Positions 43,960-53,957 of a DNA stretch of 64,000 bases are shown piece after piece. Made by a program: the position numbers and the translations under genes. Below the pieces are notes generated by a model that saw only the letters and a list, made by a program, of their open reading frames with translations, was not told the DNA's origin and made no database searches. Position 1 is the first letter of the stretch. The number at the start of each line of letters is the position of its first letter. This DNA comes from Bacteroidota bacterium (GTDB lineage: Bacteria; Bacteroidota; Bacteroidia; Chitinophagales; Chitinophagaceae), in NCBI GenBank assembly GCA_947456625.1, contig CANGQJ010000004.1, forward strand, positions 1-64,000. The letters run 5' to 3'.

Positions 43960-45375
43960 CTTATTAATAGTAATATTTAACTCATTTTCCCAATCTCCTT
44001 TTATGTTTAATTGATAGGGAAGTAAATGTACAATTTCAGGTTGCTTCATCCCAAATCCAAACCCATATTTACCGGTATCCCAGATTCCATTTTTATTTCC
44101 ATCCTCTAAAATCTTTAATTGAAAATCACCGGCAGGTAATTGATTAATATTTAATAAGTTTTGTGTTATTGGGAATTTGAATTTTATTTTTTCATCCTGT
44201 GTTAAAAATAAAATAGGATTATTAAACTGCTCATAACCTGTTATTCTAATAACACAGGAACCATAAGCAGTAAGTTGTTTTGTTTTAAATTTTAAAGTGT
44301 CCGTTTTGACTAAAAAATTATTTAATGAATCCTTTATTGCATGCTGAGGTATTATTAAACGTAATGGGGTATTGGCTTTCCAGTCATGTTCAATTGTCAA
44401 TGTATTTGAATTGGCGCTATCCTTTTTTACAATAAAATTTGCAATAGGCTTATTTAAAGTATCTGTAAGTACAATAGGGAAGCTATCATTAATAAAAATT
44501 GGAGTTTCAAAAAGTAAATGAAGTGGATGTAGTAAATCTTGTTCTAAGCCATCTAAGTCTTTACTATATTTTAAAGTTGGAGTGTATCGTTTTAATTGAC
44601 TTTTATTAATTGATTTTTTCTTTTCTGCTTTTGCAAAGGCTTGAAAAGCATATAAACGAATAGAATCCCCTTTTCTGTTCGCATTTATCGGGATATTATT
44701 AAATGCAAAAAGTTTGGTACTATCATCGTACTTTTTAGCATAGTCGTTTGGGATGACAAATAAATTATAATGTGTAAAAGGCAAAAAGTCAAATCCAAAT
44801 TTTCCCTTACCGTTTAATTTGGTATAGTATAAAGGCTTGTTTTTATAAATTGCAGTATCGTTTCCCACTGGATGCAAAACAACAATAAGAGTAGAGTCTA
44901 TTTTACCTGTTTCAGCTATTTGAACGGTACCTTGTATTTTGCCTGTATCAAGATATTCGCCAGTGCTAAAAACGTAAGTAAAATTTTGAGCAATATTTCC
45001 TTCGTTTACATCCCCAATTGCATCTCCAAATTGAAATTGATACGTTGTATTTGCATTTAAAGTATCTCTTATTCTTATGCGAAGTGTATTTAATTTGGAT
45101 TCAATTAATGGTATATTTTTCAAAGCAGGATTCACTACTAAATGTGTTTGCAAATTAGTGGTGTTAATATATTCGTTAAATGCAATTAAAATTTCCTTAG
45201 GTTGAACATTGGTAGCTGAATCCTTTGGTTTTGCATATATCCTGTATGGAGGTATGCTATCGCGAGGTCCTCCACTTGGGGGTACAATATTGGCACAAGC
45301 CACTAAGGAGTGGACCCAATAAATTGCTGTAAAAGTTTTTAATAATAAAGTAGCCCAATTAGCGCTTTTCCTCAT
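43957..45375 (-). CDS. Lipoprotein with Ig-like (Big_5) domain
   Basis: A 472-residue protein. The N-terminal lipobox is LVAC in HSLVACANIVPPSGGPRDS. PPSGGPRDSIPPY followed by a Big_5-type Ig-like domain (IYAKPKDSATNVQPKEILIAFNEYI) is a very common Bacteroidota surface-lipoprotein layout. The rest is beta-rich, ending in FQLKILEDGNKNGIWDTGKYG, a SpaA-like 'price' motif seen in such proteins. Function unknown, perhaps cell-surface structure. ATG 45375 is chosen because it lies 11 bases after the helicase stop and begins the signal peptide. Confidence 0.85.
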   Translation of the reverse strand: MRKSANWATLLLKTFTAIYWVHSLVACANIVPPSGGPRDSIPPYRIYAKPKDSATNVQPKEILIAFNEYINTTNLQTHLVVNPALKNIPLIESKLNTLRIRIRDTLNANTTYQFQFGDAIGDVNEGNIAQNFTYVFSTGEYLDTGKIQGTVQIAETGKIDSTLIVVLHPVGNDTAIYKNKPLYYTKLNGKGKFGFDFLPFTHYNLFVIPNDYAKKYDDSTKLFAFNNIPINANRKGDSIRLYAFQAFAKAEKKKSINKSQLKRYTPTLKYSKDLDGLEQDLLHPLHLLFETPIFINDSFPIVLTDTLNKPIANFIVKKDSANSNTLTIEHDWKANTPLRLIIPQHAIKDSLNNFLVKTDTLKFKTKQLTAYGSCVIRITGYEQFNNPILFLTQDEKIKFKFPITQNLLNINQLPAGDFQLKILEDGNKNGIWDTGKYGFGFGMKQPEIVHLLPYQLNIKGDWENELNITINK

Positions 45376-45385
45376 AAATGCAAAC

Positions 45386-48300
45386 TTAGTCAGATTCTTC
45401 CAAATCGCCATTTGGGATTTGGTGTAAAGCAACCGTGAGTTGATTGTTTTTTACAAAATTACACCAGTGACATTCTGGTTTACCACAGCCGGTGTAAAAG
45501 TCTTTTTGTTGAATTTTCTCCCAAACGGTTTTTATTTGTTGCGTGACTGTTGTGATATCGGCATCACTAATATTAATTGCCACTTTTTCAAACTGCTTTT
45601 TCTTGTTGGGTTCCACAAAGTCAAATTCTGCACTGGTTACCTCCCAGTTTTTGGGATGATGATTTAATAATATCTTATAAAAAACTGCCTGTCTCCAATA
45701 ATTACCACCGTTGGGGTATTTTTCATTTGGCGCATGTAGTTTTTCTTTTGCATTTTCAACGCTACCAGTTTTATAATCAACTACTACCACTTGTTTTCCG
45801 TTAAATTCAATTTTGTCAATGGCTCCTTTTAGTGGAATACCACTAACTACTACATTGTTTATTCTGTATTCGGTGGTAACTACTTTATTCCATTGGGTTG
45901 CATATGCGTCGTAATAATTTGTAAGTACCATTTCACCTTGCTCTTTTCTATTGTTAAACTCTACTTGTGTAAAAGCCTCACGATGCCTATGCATATAGTA
46001 AGTAAAATCCTGAATCAATTCTTGTTTGTCGGGGAAAACATTATTTCTATCCTGCATTTTCTTAAACAATTTATTTAAGGCATCATGCACCGCAGAACCA
46101 AAAGTGGTTGCTTCGGATTTTCCAGAAGGAACCCTAATTAAGCTATTGTAATAAAAATGTAATGGACATTGCAAGTAGTTATTTAATGCAGTTACATTTA
46201 AAGTAAATGTTTCCAATTTAGGATTTATAAAATCGTCCTCTAATTGATTTATTTCGGGCTGTACCGTTGTTTGTATATGCAATAGTTTATACTGCATTTT
46301 TGTTTGATCTTCAATGCTTTTTTCATCAATTGAAATATTTGTTCCTTGTACAAGTTCAATTATAAATTGGCTTGGCTCTGCTACTTTTCCATCCGATTTA
46401 TTTAATGCATAAGAAACTTGTAAATATTTTTTAGCCCTTGTAATGGCAACATAAAACAATCTTCTCAATTCCTCTTTGTCGTCAGCATTTTCTAAGCTAG
46501 TTAAAACAGTATCGGGTAGGGTATAGCCAATATTATTACTCGCTCTTTTCTTTTCCCAGTAATGGGCATTGGTGCCTGCAACAAATACATATTCAAATTC
46601 TAAACCTTTACTCCCATGTGTAGTTAATAAGTTTACGCCATGCATACCTCCGGTAGTTATTGGGAGTGGTAATCGAATACCTTCTTTTTGCATTAAAGCA
46701 AGCATCTCTACTAAATCTTTTAAATTTAAACTAGGACGTCGGTGTGTTTCTTCTTTAATGAAATCAAAAAACTTAGTAACTACTTCTAATTCAAATCCTT
46801 TATTATCTGCATTTAGAATGCCTTGTATGATGCCAGTTTTTTGTAAAATTTGTTCTACCAAATTTAATAAAGTAACATTGGGTACTTCATGAATTAAGGA
46901 CTCTAAAACTTGCACTGCTTTTGCAAGTTCGGTTTTGCCACCTTGTGCAAAAAGATCGGTTTGCACTTGCATGGTTTTTTCAACCAACACTTTTCTAAAT
47001 GAATTTTCGGGTGCGCCATATTTTAGCTGATTGGCTTCTACGGTAATGGTAGCAATGGTTATAGGAGATATGTTCCACCACTTATAATGTAGTATTTCAA
47101 AAAGCAAGTTAGCTCCTTCGTATGGTTGGTCTAGCTCGCAGTTTAAATAATCTAAAATAGTAATTATTTGTTTTACCAATATTTGATCCAATAAATTAGC
47201 TGTCCTACGACTGTAAACTGGTATGTTTTTTTGTTGTAAAAAATGAGCTATTTCCTCGCCGTATTTATGTTCCTTGTATAAAACAGCAATTTGATTAGCT
47301 TCCACACCATTTTGGGTAAGTGACACAATTTGTTCTGTAATTGCAATCATCTCTTCCTGAGGCATTTGAAAAGCGGCCACTACGGGCTCCTTTATTTCTG
47401 TGATAATTGGGTTACTTGCAATTAATTTTTTTGCTAAACCTTGTATTTTATTAACAAGCCTTTCCTGATTATTATTAATTAAAATAGTGGAAAGGTCTAA
47501 AATGGGTTGTGTAGATCTATAATTATTTTCCAAAACAATTGTCAATAAATCTTGTGCAAATTGGTTTTGAAAGTGCAACATATTTTCTACGTTGGCTCCT
47601 TGGAATCTAAAAATACTTTGGTCGTCGTCACCTACAACAAATAAATTGGGCTGGTCCCAATAATTTACAAGCAATTGAACTAACTCATTTTGTGTTCCAC
47701 TGGTGTCTTGAAACTCGTCTACTAAAATGTATAAAAAACGTTCTTGATATTGTGCTAACAAGTTTTTATTTTCTTTAAAAGCGTTAATTACCCAATTAAT
47801 CATGTCCTCAAAGTCATACCTACTGCGATCCTTCATTAATTTTTGGTAAGTATCAAAACAAGCAATTGCAGCTTTTAGTTTTTCCATTTTTTCCAAAGCG
47901 GCATCAACCAATCCTTGCTTTAAATCGCCAGCTTCAAATTGTTTGTATTTTCTTTGGTAAACAAATTCGGTTCTCGTGGGAATTTCTTTAATGTAGTCAT
48001 TTACTTTTTCATTTAGGTAGGCTGTGGTCCATCCTTCCTTTTTCATAGCGCTAAACAATTTTGCTAAATTGCTCATCTCATAATAAACATCACCACGATA
48101 CCTTTTTAATGGATTGTTTTTATCAAAGCCATCTATCAATTTTTTTAGCAACTCAATTTTTTCAAGTTCTGAAATAGGATCTAAACTTGTTTTATCAAAT
48201 AATGATAAATTATCTTGAATAATATCATTGCAAAATGAGTGAAAGGTAGCAATGTTCACCTTGTAGGCGCTGGTGCCAATAAAACTTACTAATCTTTTGC

Positions 48301-48535
48301 GCATGGCAATGGCACCTGCATCGGTATAAGTTAAACAAAGAATGTTTTCGGGAGCGGTATCGGTTTCTAGTAATATTTTTCCAATTCTAGCACCAAGTAT
48401 TTGAGTTTTTCCAGTACCAGGGCCAGCAATTACCATAACAGGTCCTTCAATTGCATTCACTGCAATTTTTTGCTGTTCATTAAGTCCTTCGTAAACCGCT
48501 TCAAAAGCCTTGGCTTGTTCCAACTTGCTAATCAT
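45386..48535 (-). CDS. UvrD/Rep-like helicase fused to a RecB-type nuclease
   Basis: A 1049-residue superfamily 1 helicase with a C-terminal PD-(D/E)xK nuclease. Helicase motifs: Walker A GPGTGKTQIL, Walker B DEFQDTSG, motif III GDDDQSIFRFQGA, motif V-VI LTTHGSKGLEFEYVFV and RRLFYVAITRAKK. Nuclease core: VVVDYKTG near residue 930. Four cysteines, one in LNNYLQCPLHFYY and three in GCGKPECHWC, are placed as in the iron-sulfur staple of AddB/AdnA-type nucleases. It probably processes DNA ends in repair, taking the part of RecBCD/AddAB or acting alongside it. Cotranscribed with the lipoprotein gene. Confidence 0.92.
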   Translation of the reverse strand: MISKLEQAKAFEAVYEGLNEQQKIAVNAIEGPVMVIAGPGTGKTQILGARIGKILLETDTAPENILCLTYTDAGAIAMRKRLVSFIGTSAYKVNIATFHSFCNDIIQDNLSLFDKTSLDPISELEKIELLKKLIDGFDKNNPLKRYRGDVYYEMSNLAKLFSAMKKEGWTTAYLNEKVNDYIKEIPTRTEFVYQRKYKQFEAGDLKQGLVDAALEKMEKLKAAIACFDTYQKLMKDRSRYDFEDMINWVINAFKENKNLLAQYQERFLYILVDEFQDTSGTQNELVQLLVNYWDQPNLFVVGDDDQSIFRFQGANVENMLHFQNQFAQDLLTIVLENNYRSTQPILDLSTILINNNQERLVNKIQGLAKKLIASNPIITEIKEPVVAAFQMPQEEMIAITEQIVSLTQNGVEANQIAVLYKEHKYGEEIAHFLQQKNIPVYSRRTANLLDQILVKQIITILDYLNCELDQPYEGANLLFEILHYKWWNISPITIATITVEANQLKYGAPENSFRKVLVEKTMQVQTDLFAQGGKTELAKAVQVLESLIHEVPNVTLLNLVEQILQKTGIIQGILNADNKGFELEVVTKFFDFIKEETHRRPSLNLKDLVEMLALMQKEGIRLPLPITTGGMHGVNLLTTHGSKGLEFEYVFVAGTNAHYWEKKRASNNIGYTLPDTVLTSLENADDKEELRRLFYVAITRAKKYLQVSYALNKSDGKVAEPSQFIIELVQGTNISIDEKSIEDQTKMQYKLLHIQTTVQPEINQLEDDFINPKLETFTLNVTALNNYLQCPLHFYYNSLIRVPSGKSEATTFGSAVHDALNKLFKKMQDRNNVFPDKQELIQDFTYYMHRHREAFTQVEFNNRKEQGEMVLTNYYDAYATQWNKVVTTEYRINNVVVSGIPLKGAIDKIEFNGKQVVVVDYKTGSVENAKEKLHAPNEKYPNGGNYWRQAVFYKILLNHHPKNWEVTSAEFDFVEPNKKKQFEKVAINISDADITTVTQQIKTVWEKIQQKDFYTGCGKPECHWCNFVKNNQLTVALHQIPNGDLEESD

Positions 48536-48601
48536 TTTATAAAATTAATGGCTTTCCAGCGAATCTGCACAACAAAAACACTGCTTACTTGTTATATTGG
48601 T

Positions 48602-49075
48602 ATGTCAAAAGTTTATAGCCTACACACCATTCAAAACCTCCCAATAAGTTTGGATGCAGCTTGGGATTTTTTTAGTAGCCCTGCAAATCTTGCTAAAATA
48701 ACCCCTGCACACATGGGTTTTAATATAAAAAGTAAGTTTCATGGGGAAAAAATGTATCCAGGTCAAATAATTGAATACACGGTAAAGCCCCTGTTAGGCA
48801 TTCCTATGTATTGGATGACCGAAATTACGCATGTTCAAGAAGGGAAGTATTTTGTTGACGAACAACGTTTTGGTCCCTATAGCTTATGGCACCATCAACA
48901 CCATTTTAAAGCCATCAATGGGGGTGTTTGCATGGAAGATATCGTGCATTATAAAATTCCAATGGGTTTTTTAGGGGACATTGCAAATTGGGTAATGGTC
49001 AATAAGCAACTCCAAGGCATTTTTGATTTTAGATTTAAAGCGGTTGAGGAACTCTTTGGTACTTACAAGCCTTAG
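48602..49075 (+). CDS. SRPBCC-family ligand-binding protein
   Basis: A 157-residue START/SRPBCC-like protein starting MSKVYSLHTIQNLPISLDAAWDFFSSPANLAKITPAH, the usual opening of the 'cell division inhibitor/YfcH-partner' SRPBCC group, then GQIIEYTVKPLLGIPMYWMTEI and FVDEQRFGPYSLWHHQHHF. It binds small hydrophobic ligands; substrate unknown. The start is ATG 48602; the longer frame going back to 48401 lies inside the divergent helicase gene and is rejected. Confidence 0.85.
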   Translation: MSKVYSLHTIQNLPISLDAAWDFFSSPANLAKITPAHMGFNIKSKFHGEKMYPGQIIEYTVKPLLGIPMYWMTEITHVQEGKYFVDEQRFGPYSLWHHQHHFKAINGGVCMEDIVHYKIPMGFLGDIANWVMVNKQLQGIFDFRFKAVEELFGTYKP

Positions 49076-49121
49076 TTTTTAAGCTTTAAAATATTTATAA
49101 AATACTTGTGCCATAAATAGC

Positions 49122-49149
49122 TTTGTTTATATAATTTTTATAAACTTTG
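49122..49149 (+). promoter_or_regulatory. Candidate promoter of kup
   Basis: TTTG at 49122-49125 and TAAACTTTG at 49141-49149, which is TAnnTTTG with one extra base, sit 20 bases before the kup ATG. A second exact element TAGCTTTG at 49118-49125 overlaps the first half. Either may be used. Confidence 0.4.
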
Positions 49150-49169
49150 TTATCCAATCATAAATTTTC

Positions 49170-51158
49170 ATGGCACATACCAACAGTGGGCACGCCCACA
49201 AACTCTCTGTAGCAGGTTTAATAGTTACTTTAGGAATTATTTACGGAGACATCGGAACATCGCCATTATATGTTTTTGGAGCCATTATTAATAGTGCCAT
49301 TAAGGGAAACAATCCTGTAAATACGGAACTTATTTATGGAGCTATCTCTTGTGTGTTCTGGACCCTTACTTTACAAACTACATTTAAATATGTTTTCTTA
49401 ACCCTAAGAGCAGACAATAGGGGTGAGGGAGGTATTTTTTCATTGTTTGCATTAGTTAGAAGGTACGTAAAATGGATTTATGTTCCAGCAATCATAGGTG
49501 CAGCAATGCTTTTAGCCGATGGTATGATTACGCCTCCTATTTCTGTATCTTCTGCAATTGAAGGTTTAAAAGATGTTAAAGGTTTAGAAAAAATATTTGT
49601 TCCAGGTAATAATATTACAGTGGGTATAGTGTTAACTATAATTTCATTGTTGTTTTTCTTTCAACGTTTTGGCACAAAAATTATAGGTTTTGCATTTGGA
49701 CCAATTATGCTTATTTGGTTTTCTATGATTTTAATTTTAGGGTTAAGTCAAGTGGTTCAAAATATTGGAATTTTACAATCCATTAATCCATACTTTGCTT
49801 ACGAGCTCTTAGCACATTATCCTAAAGGATTTTGGTTATTGGGTGCCGTTTTCCTTTGTACCACTGGAGCGGAAGCCTTATATAGTGATCTTGGGCATTG
49901 TGGTCGTCAAAATATTCAGGTGAGCTGGATGTTTGTTAAAGTTGCCTTGGTAATGAGTTATATGGGACAAGGGGCTTGGTTATTAAACCATTTAAACGAA
50001 GCAGTAGTTGGTGTAAATCCTTTTTTTGAATTAATGCCGCATTGGTTCTTAATTCCTGGCATTGGTATTGCTACTGTTGCTACTATTATTGCTTCTCAAG
50101 CTTTAATTAGTGGTTCTTTTACTTTAATTAATGAGGCTATTAGCTTAAATTTTTGGCCGCGTGTAACGGTTAAATTTCCAACAGATCAAAAAGGTCAAAT
50201 TTACATTCCAAGTTTGAATTTTATTTTATGGGCAGGTTGTGTGACTATGCTTTTATATTTTAAGAAAAGTGATAATATGCAAGCAGCTTATGGCTTTTCT
50301 ATTATTATTACTATGATCATGACTACAATGCTTATGAACTTTTACATGTTAAATGTAAAAAGATGGGGTCAGGGCATAGTGGCACTTATAATCTTAATTT
50401 TTACTATTGTAGAATTCTCTTTCTTTGCTGCTAATATTGTAAAAATTCATGAAGCTGCAATCACATTTGTATTTTCTTTAAGCATGATTTTTGTGATGAT
50501 GATTTGGCATCGTGCACGTAAAATTGCAAATAGGTATTTGGACTTTGTGAAAATCAAGGATTATTTAGAGCCAATGACTGAATTAAGTAGCGATAAGGAT
50601 ATGCCTAAGTATGCTACCCATTTGGTGTATTTAACCAAAGCAAACAATCATCGTGAAATTGAACACCGTATTATTGATTCCATATTAAATCGCAAACCAA
50701 AACGTGCCGATATTTATTGGTTTATTCATATTGACCGTACCGATTCGCCGTATGGTATGGAATACTCCATTAGAGAATTGGTAGACGACAAAGTCATGCG
50801 TGTAGATTTTAAATTAGGATTTAGGATTCAGCCAAGAGTGAATGTGTTATTTAAAAAAGTAATGCAAGAATTAAACGAAAGTCATGAATTAGGTATTTAT
50901 AGTAAATATGAATCACTTAAAAGTCAGGATTTCCATGCCGACATTACCTATGTTATTATAGAAAGCTTCTTTAGTATTGAAAACGAATTATCAATAAAAG
51001 AGGACTTTATTATGGATGTTTACTTTAATATCAAGCAATTGGCTCAAAGTGATCAAAAGGCGTTTGGATTAGACAATGATATGACAGTGGTAGAGCATGT
51101 TCCATTGATTATTAAAGCCAATGAAAACTTACCGCTGAAAAGGGTATATGATAAATAA
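49170..51158 (+). CDS. kup: KUP/HAK/KT potassium transporter
   Basis: A 662-residue K+ uptake protein that works as a proton symporter. The signature GIIYGDIGTSPLYVFGA is in the first span; RADNRGEGGIFSLFALVRR and LADGMITPPISVSSAIEGL follow, and LYSDLGHCGRQNIQ is well conserved. About twelve membrane spans are followed by a cytoplasmic C-terminal domain of some 200 residues. A single gene with its own promoter; it converges with the glycosidase-like gene. Confidence 0.96.
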   Translation: MAHTNSGHAHKLSVAGLIVTLGIIYGDIGTSPLYVFGAIINSAIKGNNPVNTELIYGAISCVFWTLTLQTTFKYVFLTLRADNRGEGGIFSLFALVRRYVKWIYVPAIIGAAMLLADGMITPPISVSSAIEGLKDVKGLEKIFVPGNNITVGIVLTIISLLFFFQRFGTKIIGFAFGPIMLIWFSMILILGLSQVVQNIGILQSINPYFAYELLAHYPKGFWLLGAVFLCTTGAEALYSDLGHCGRQNIQVSWMFVKVALVMSYMGQGAWLLNHLNEAVVGVNPFFELMPHWFLIPGIGIATVATIIASQALISGSFTLINEAISLNFWPRVTVKFPTDQKGQIYIPSLNFILWAGCVTMLLYFKKSDNMQAAYGFSIIITMIMTTMLMNFYMLNVKRWGQGIVALIILIFTIVEFSFFAANIVKIHEAAITFVFSLSMIFVMMIWHRARKIANRYLDFVKIKDYLEPMTELSSDKDMPKYATHLVYLTKANNHREIEHRIIDSILNRKPKRADIYWFIHIDRTDSPYGMEYSIRELVDDKVMRVDFKLGFRIQPRVNVLFKKVMQELNESHELGIYSKYESLKSQDFHADITYVIIESFFSIENELSIKEDFIMDVYFNIKQLAQSDQKAFGLDNDMTVVEHVPLIIKANENLPLKRVYDK

Positions 51159-51182
51159 TTTATCTTAATAAAGGGAGTAAAA

Positions 51183-52646
51183 TTACAATGGGATCATTTT
51201 GCTAAGTTGGTTTTGTAATCCAACTGCAACAATAAAATATTGCGCCTTACTTTGTTTTTCAATGCCTAGTGCGTTTAAATCTATTTGTTTAGTGTCTCCC
51301 GAAACAATGGTTTCTACTGCGTATTTTTTGTCTATCAAACTTATAACAGCTAGTTGCTTTACCTTTTTGAGGTCCCCAATTTCAATTTGAAATTTATTTT
51401 CCGATTTTTTATTTACCACCGGGGCTGCTACATTGTACTGAACAAGCCAAGGCATGGTGGGTTGTAAGGCAGGCTTCTTATAATAATTATTTTGAAGTGT
51501 ATCGTTCCAATGGTTGGGATTATTTTTAAAAGTAACACTACTAAAATAAGCACTTCCACGTGTGTTGGATAATCCCCTTAATTTTTTAATTTGATAAGGG
51601 ATTTCATTTTTGTCTCTCCAATTGGGTGTGGTGCCTGCACGGTATATGCCATGTCCAATGTATAAATTTCTGTTATTGCCATGTTGGTTCCACCAATTTA
51701 CAAGTTCATCATAGTCGGCTAAGGCATGTCCATGTTCCCAATACAATTGCGGGATTACATAGTCCACCCAACCCTTACGCATCCAAAGCATAATGTCTGC
51801 ATATAAGTCATCGTAATTACTTACCCCTGCTTTTGTAAAACTGCCATCCGGATCTTTGGATTTATTTCTCCATACACCAAATGGGCTAATTCCAAATTGT
51901 ACTCCTGGTTTTATACGATGAATGGTTTCAGATAATTGTTTGATAATGGTATCGCAATTACTTCTTCGCCAGTCTTCTTTATTTAAACCACGGTTGTATT
52001 TTTTGTATACTGCCTCATCCTCAAATTCTTTCCCTGGAACTTTATAAGGATAAAAATAATCATCCAAATGAATAGCGTCAATATCATACCTAGTTACTAA
52101 ATCACTTACAATTCTATTGGTATGTTGCCATACTTCGGGAAGGCCTGGGTTAAATATTTTTTTATTATCATATTCCACAAACCAGTTTGGATGTGTTTTT
52201 GTTAAATGATTTGGAGCAACACTTGATTTTTTGGTATTAAAAACAGCGCGGTAAGGATTAATCCATGCATGAAATTCCATGCCACGTTTATGTGTTTCGG
52301 TAATCATAAAACTTAATGGATCATAAAAAGGGCTAGGGGGCAATCCTTGTTTACCCATTAAAAATTCACTCCATGGCTCTAGGGTAGAGGGATACAAAGC
52401 ATCACCCGATGGCCTTACCTGCATAATAATGGCGTTCATTCCATTTTTTTGATGCAACTCTAATAGATCAATGAATTCTTTTTTCTGTAACTCGTTACTT
52501 AATCCTGGTTTACTTGGCCAATCAATATTTACTACAGTTGCCACCCACACTCCCCTAAATTCAAAAACGTTTTTGTTATCTAAACTTGGTTGGGCTTTTG
52601 CAATAAAAACACATCCTATTATTAGTAAGCTTAATAAATAGCGCAT
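51183..52646 (-). CDS. Exported family 10-like glycosyl hydrolase (GHL10/DUF187)
   Basis: A 487-residue exported protein. The signal peptide ends near AKAQ. The catalytic TIM barrel begins EFRGVWVATVVNIDWPSKPG, then AIIMQVRPSGDALYPS, FHAWINPYRAVF, DIDAIHLDDYFYPY and DYVIPQLYWEHG, all typical of GHL10 (YngK) proteins that may act on peptidoglycan or extracellular glycans. A C-terminal extension of about 100 residues is beta-rich. It follows the MarR gene by nine bases on the minus strand, in an operon with marR, vanZ and gcvH. Confidence 0.9.
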   Translation of the reverse strand: MRYLLSLLIIGCVFIAKAQPSLDNKNVFEFRGVWVATVVNIDWPSKPGLSNELQKKEFIDLLELHQKNGMNAIIMQVRPSGDALYPSTLEPWSEFLMGKQGLPPSPFYDPLSFMITETHKRGMEFHAWINPYRAVFNTKKSSVAPNHLTKTHPNWFVEYDNKKIFNPGLPEVWQHTNRIVSDLVTRYDIDAIHLDDYFYPYKVPGKEFEDEAVYKKYNRGLNKEDWRRSNCDTIIKQLSETIHRIKPGVQFGISPFGVWRNKSKDPDGSFTKAGVSNYDDLYADIMLWMRKGWVDYVIPQLYWEHGHALADYDELVNWWNQHGNNRNLYIGHGIYRAGTTPNWRDKNEIPYQIKKLRGLSNTRGSAYFSSVTFKNNPNHWNDTLQNNYYKKPALQPTMPWLVQYNVAAPVVNKKSENKFQIEIGDLKKVKQLAVISLIDKKYAVETIVSGDTKQIDLNALGIEKQSKAQYFIVAVGLQNQLSKMIPL

Positions 52647-52655
52647 TGTATTTAA

Positions 52656-53123
52656 TTATAAATTATGGTTATTCGGAAGGCTACGAAGCTTATCAAGAAT
52701 TTCATTTAAAGTTTTTGCTTCGCTTTCAGAAACGCCTTTTAAAATGGCATCAATTTGATCGTTGTATTTATCTAGTTTAGTAACTAAATTTAACCCTTTA
52801 CTAGTAAGGGTAACGTCCACTAGCCTTTTATCAAATTTACACGCAGACTTTTGAACTAGTTCTTTTACTATTAAACGATCTACAATTCTGCTGGTATCGC
52901 TCATCTTGTCCAACATGCGTTCTCTAATTTGTAAGGTGCTAAGTGGCACTTCACTTCCACGTAGAATGCGTAGAATATTATATTGTTGTTGCGTGATGTC
53001 TTCTTGAACTAAAAAACGACCTATTTGTTCATTAAGCCAGTTGGCGGTATACATTAGATTAATACCCATTTTTTGGTATTCATTTCTAAAGCTGGCTTGT
53101 TGTATATCGTTTTCTATTCCCAT
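52656..53123 (-). CDS. MarR-family transcriptional regulator
   Basis: A 155-residue winged-helix regulator. Helix-turn-helix and wing: QQYNILRILRGSEVPLSTLQIRERMLDKMSDTSRIVDRLIVKELV, then KFDKRLVDVTLTSKG for the wing. Dimerisation helices flank the domain. The regulated genes are unknown; cotranscription with the GHL10 glycosidase gene (nine bases) suggests it may control it, but no operator is evident to me. Confidence 0.9.
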   Translation of the reverse strand: MGIENDIQQASFRNEYQKMGINLMYTANWLNEQIGRFLVQEDITQQQYNILRILRGSEVPLSTLQIRERMLDKMSDTSRIVDRLIVKELVQKSACKFDKRLVDVTLTSKGLNLVTKLDKYNDQIDAILKGVSESEAKTLNEILDKLRSLPNNHNL

Positions 53124-53134
53124 TAACTAATTGT

Positions 53135-53515
53135 TTATTTATTTAGTTTAGTTTGAAACCAACTAAATAAAGGTATGGCTACAATGGCGCCAATGGCATC
53201 GGCCAACATATCGGCAACTTCAAAACCCCTGCTTGGAACATAATTTTTTTGATAAAATTCCATTGCGATACCATAAACTATACAAAAAATTAATACAAGT
53301 GCTTTTGCGCGTACTGATTTATATTTTTTGTTTTTTAAATTTTCAAAATGCACAAAAAACGACAAAGCCAAAGATCCAAATAAGAATACATGTACTAGTT
53401 TGTCAATAGGAAAATTGCCAAACCAATTTGAAGTAGTATGAAAACTACTTCCTGGCATGCTTAGTAACACAAATACAAGTAGGATCTCCGCTATAACCCA
53501 AATCAATGTTTTCAT
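53135..53515 (-). CDS. VanZ-like membrane protein
   Basis: A 126-residue protein with four hydrophobic segments. The VanZ-like pattern is PIDKLVHVFLFGSLALSFF, then IVYGIAMEFYQKNYVPSRGFEVADMLADAIGAI, which carries the ExxQ and RxxxxxDxxAN-type residues of the family. Function in the envelope is not known. It begins nine bases after gcvH ends. Confidence 0.83.
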   Translation of the reverse strand: MKTLIWVIAEILLVFVLLSMPGSSFHTTSNWFGNFPIDKLVHVFLFGSLALSFFVHFENLKNKKYKSVRAKALVLIFCIVYGIAMEFYQKNYVPSRGFEVADMLADAIGAIVAIPLFSWFQTKLNK

Positions 53516-53524
53516 TGATGATGA

Positions 53525-53902
53525 TTAGTGCACTAAACTAGCATATGCTTCGCTAGTTAATAACTTCTCAAAATCGGCAGCATCGCTCACGGTAACTTTT
53601 ACCATCCAGCCCTGACCATATGGATCGGTGTTTACTAATTCTGGGTTGCTTGCAAGTGCAGGATTTACTTCGGTAATAGTTCCTGCCATTGGTAAGAATA
53701 AATCACTTACTGTTTTCACAGCCTCTACGGTACCAAATACAGCTTCTGCAGCTAAACTTTTACCTACGGTATTAATGTCTAAATAAACAATATCACCTAA
53801 TTCGCTTTGAGCAAAATCGGTAATACCAATAGTGGCAGTATTGCCATCAAGTTTAATCCATTCATGATCCTTTGTGTAACGTAAGTCGGCAGGGAATTGC
53901 AT
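53525..53902 (-). CDS. gcvH: Glycine cleavage system H protein
   Basis: A 125-residue lipoyl carrier that shuttles the aminomethyl group in glycine cleavage. The lipoylated Lys63 is in [20 protein letters not shown]. Also diagnostic are [28 protein letters not shown] and [15 protein letters not shown] DPYGQGWM. The other GcvP and GcvT genes are not here. Cotranscribed with the vanZ gene. Confidence 0.96.
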   Translation of the reverse strand: MQFPADLRYTKDHEWIKLDGNTATIGITDFAQSELGDIVYLDINTVGKSLAAEAVFGTVEAVKTVSDLFLPMAGTITEVNPALASNPELVNTDPYGQGWMVKVTVSDAADFEKLLTSEAYASLVH

Positions 53903-53957
53903 AAGTTCTATTTTTATTGTTACAAATATCTATTAAAAACACTAAAAAACCAATCTG

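Noticed and set aside
48401..48601. N-terminal extension of the SRPBCC protein
   Set aside because: It would lie entirely within the divergent helicase gene and its translation is unlike any SRPBCC N-terminus. ATG 48602 gives the normal family start.
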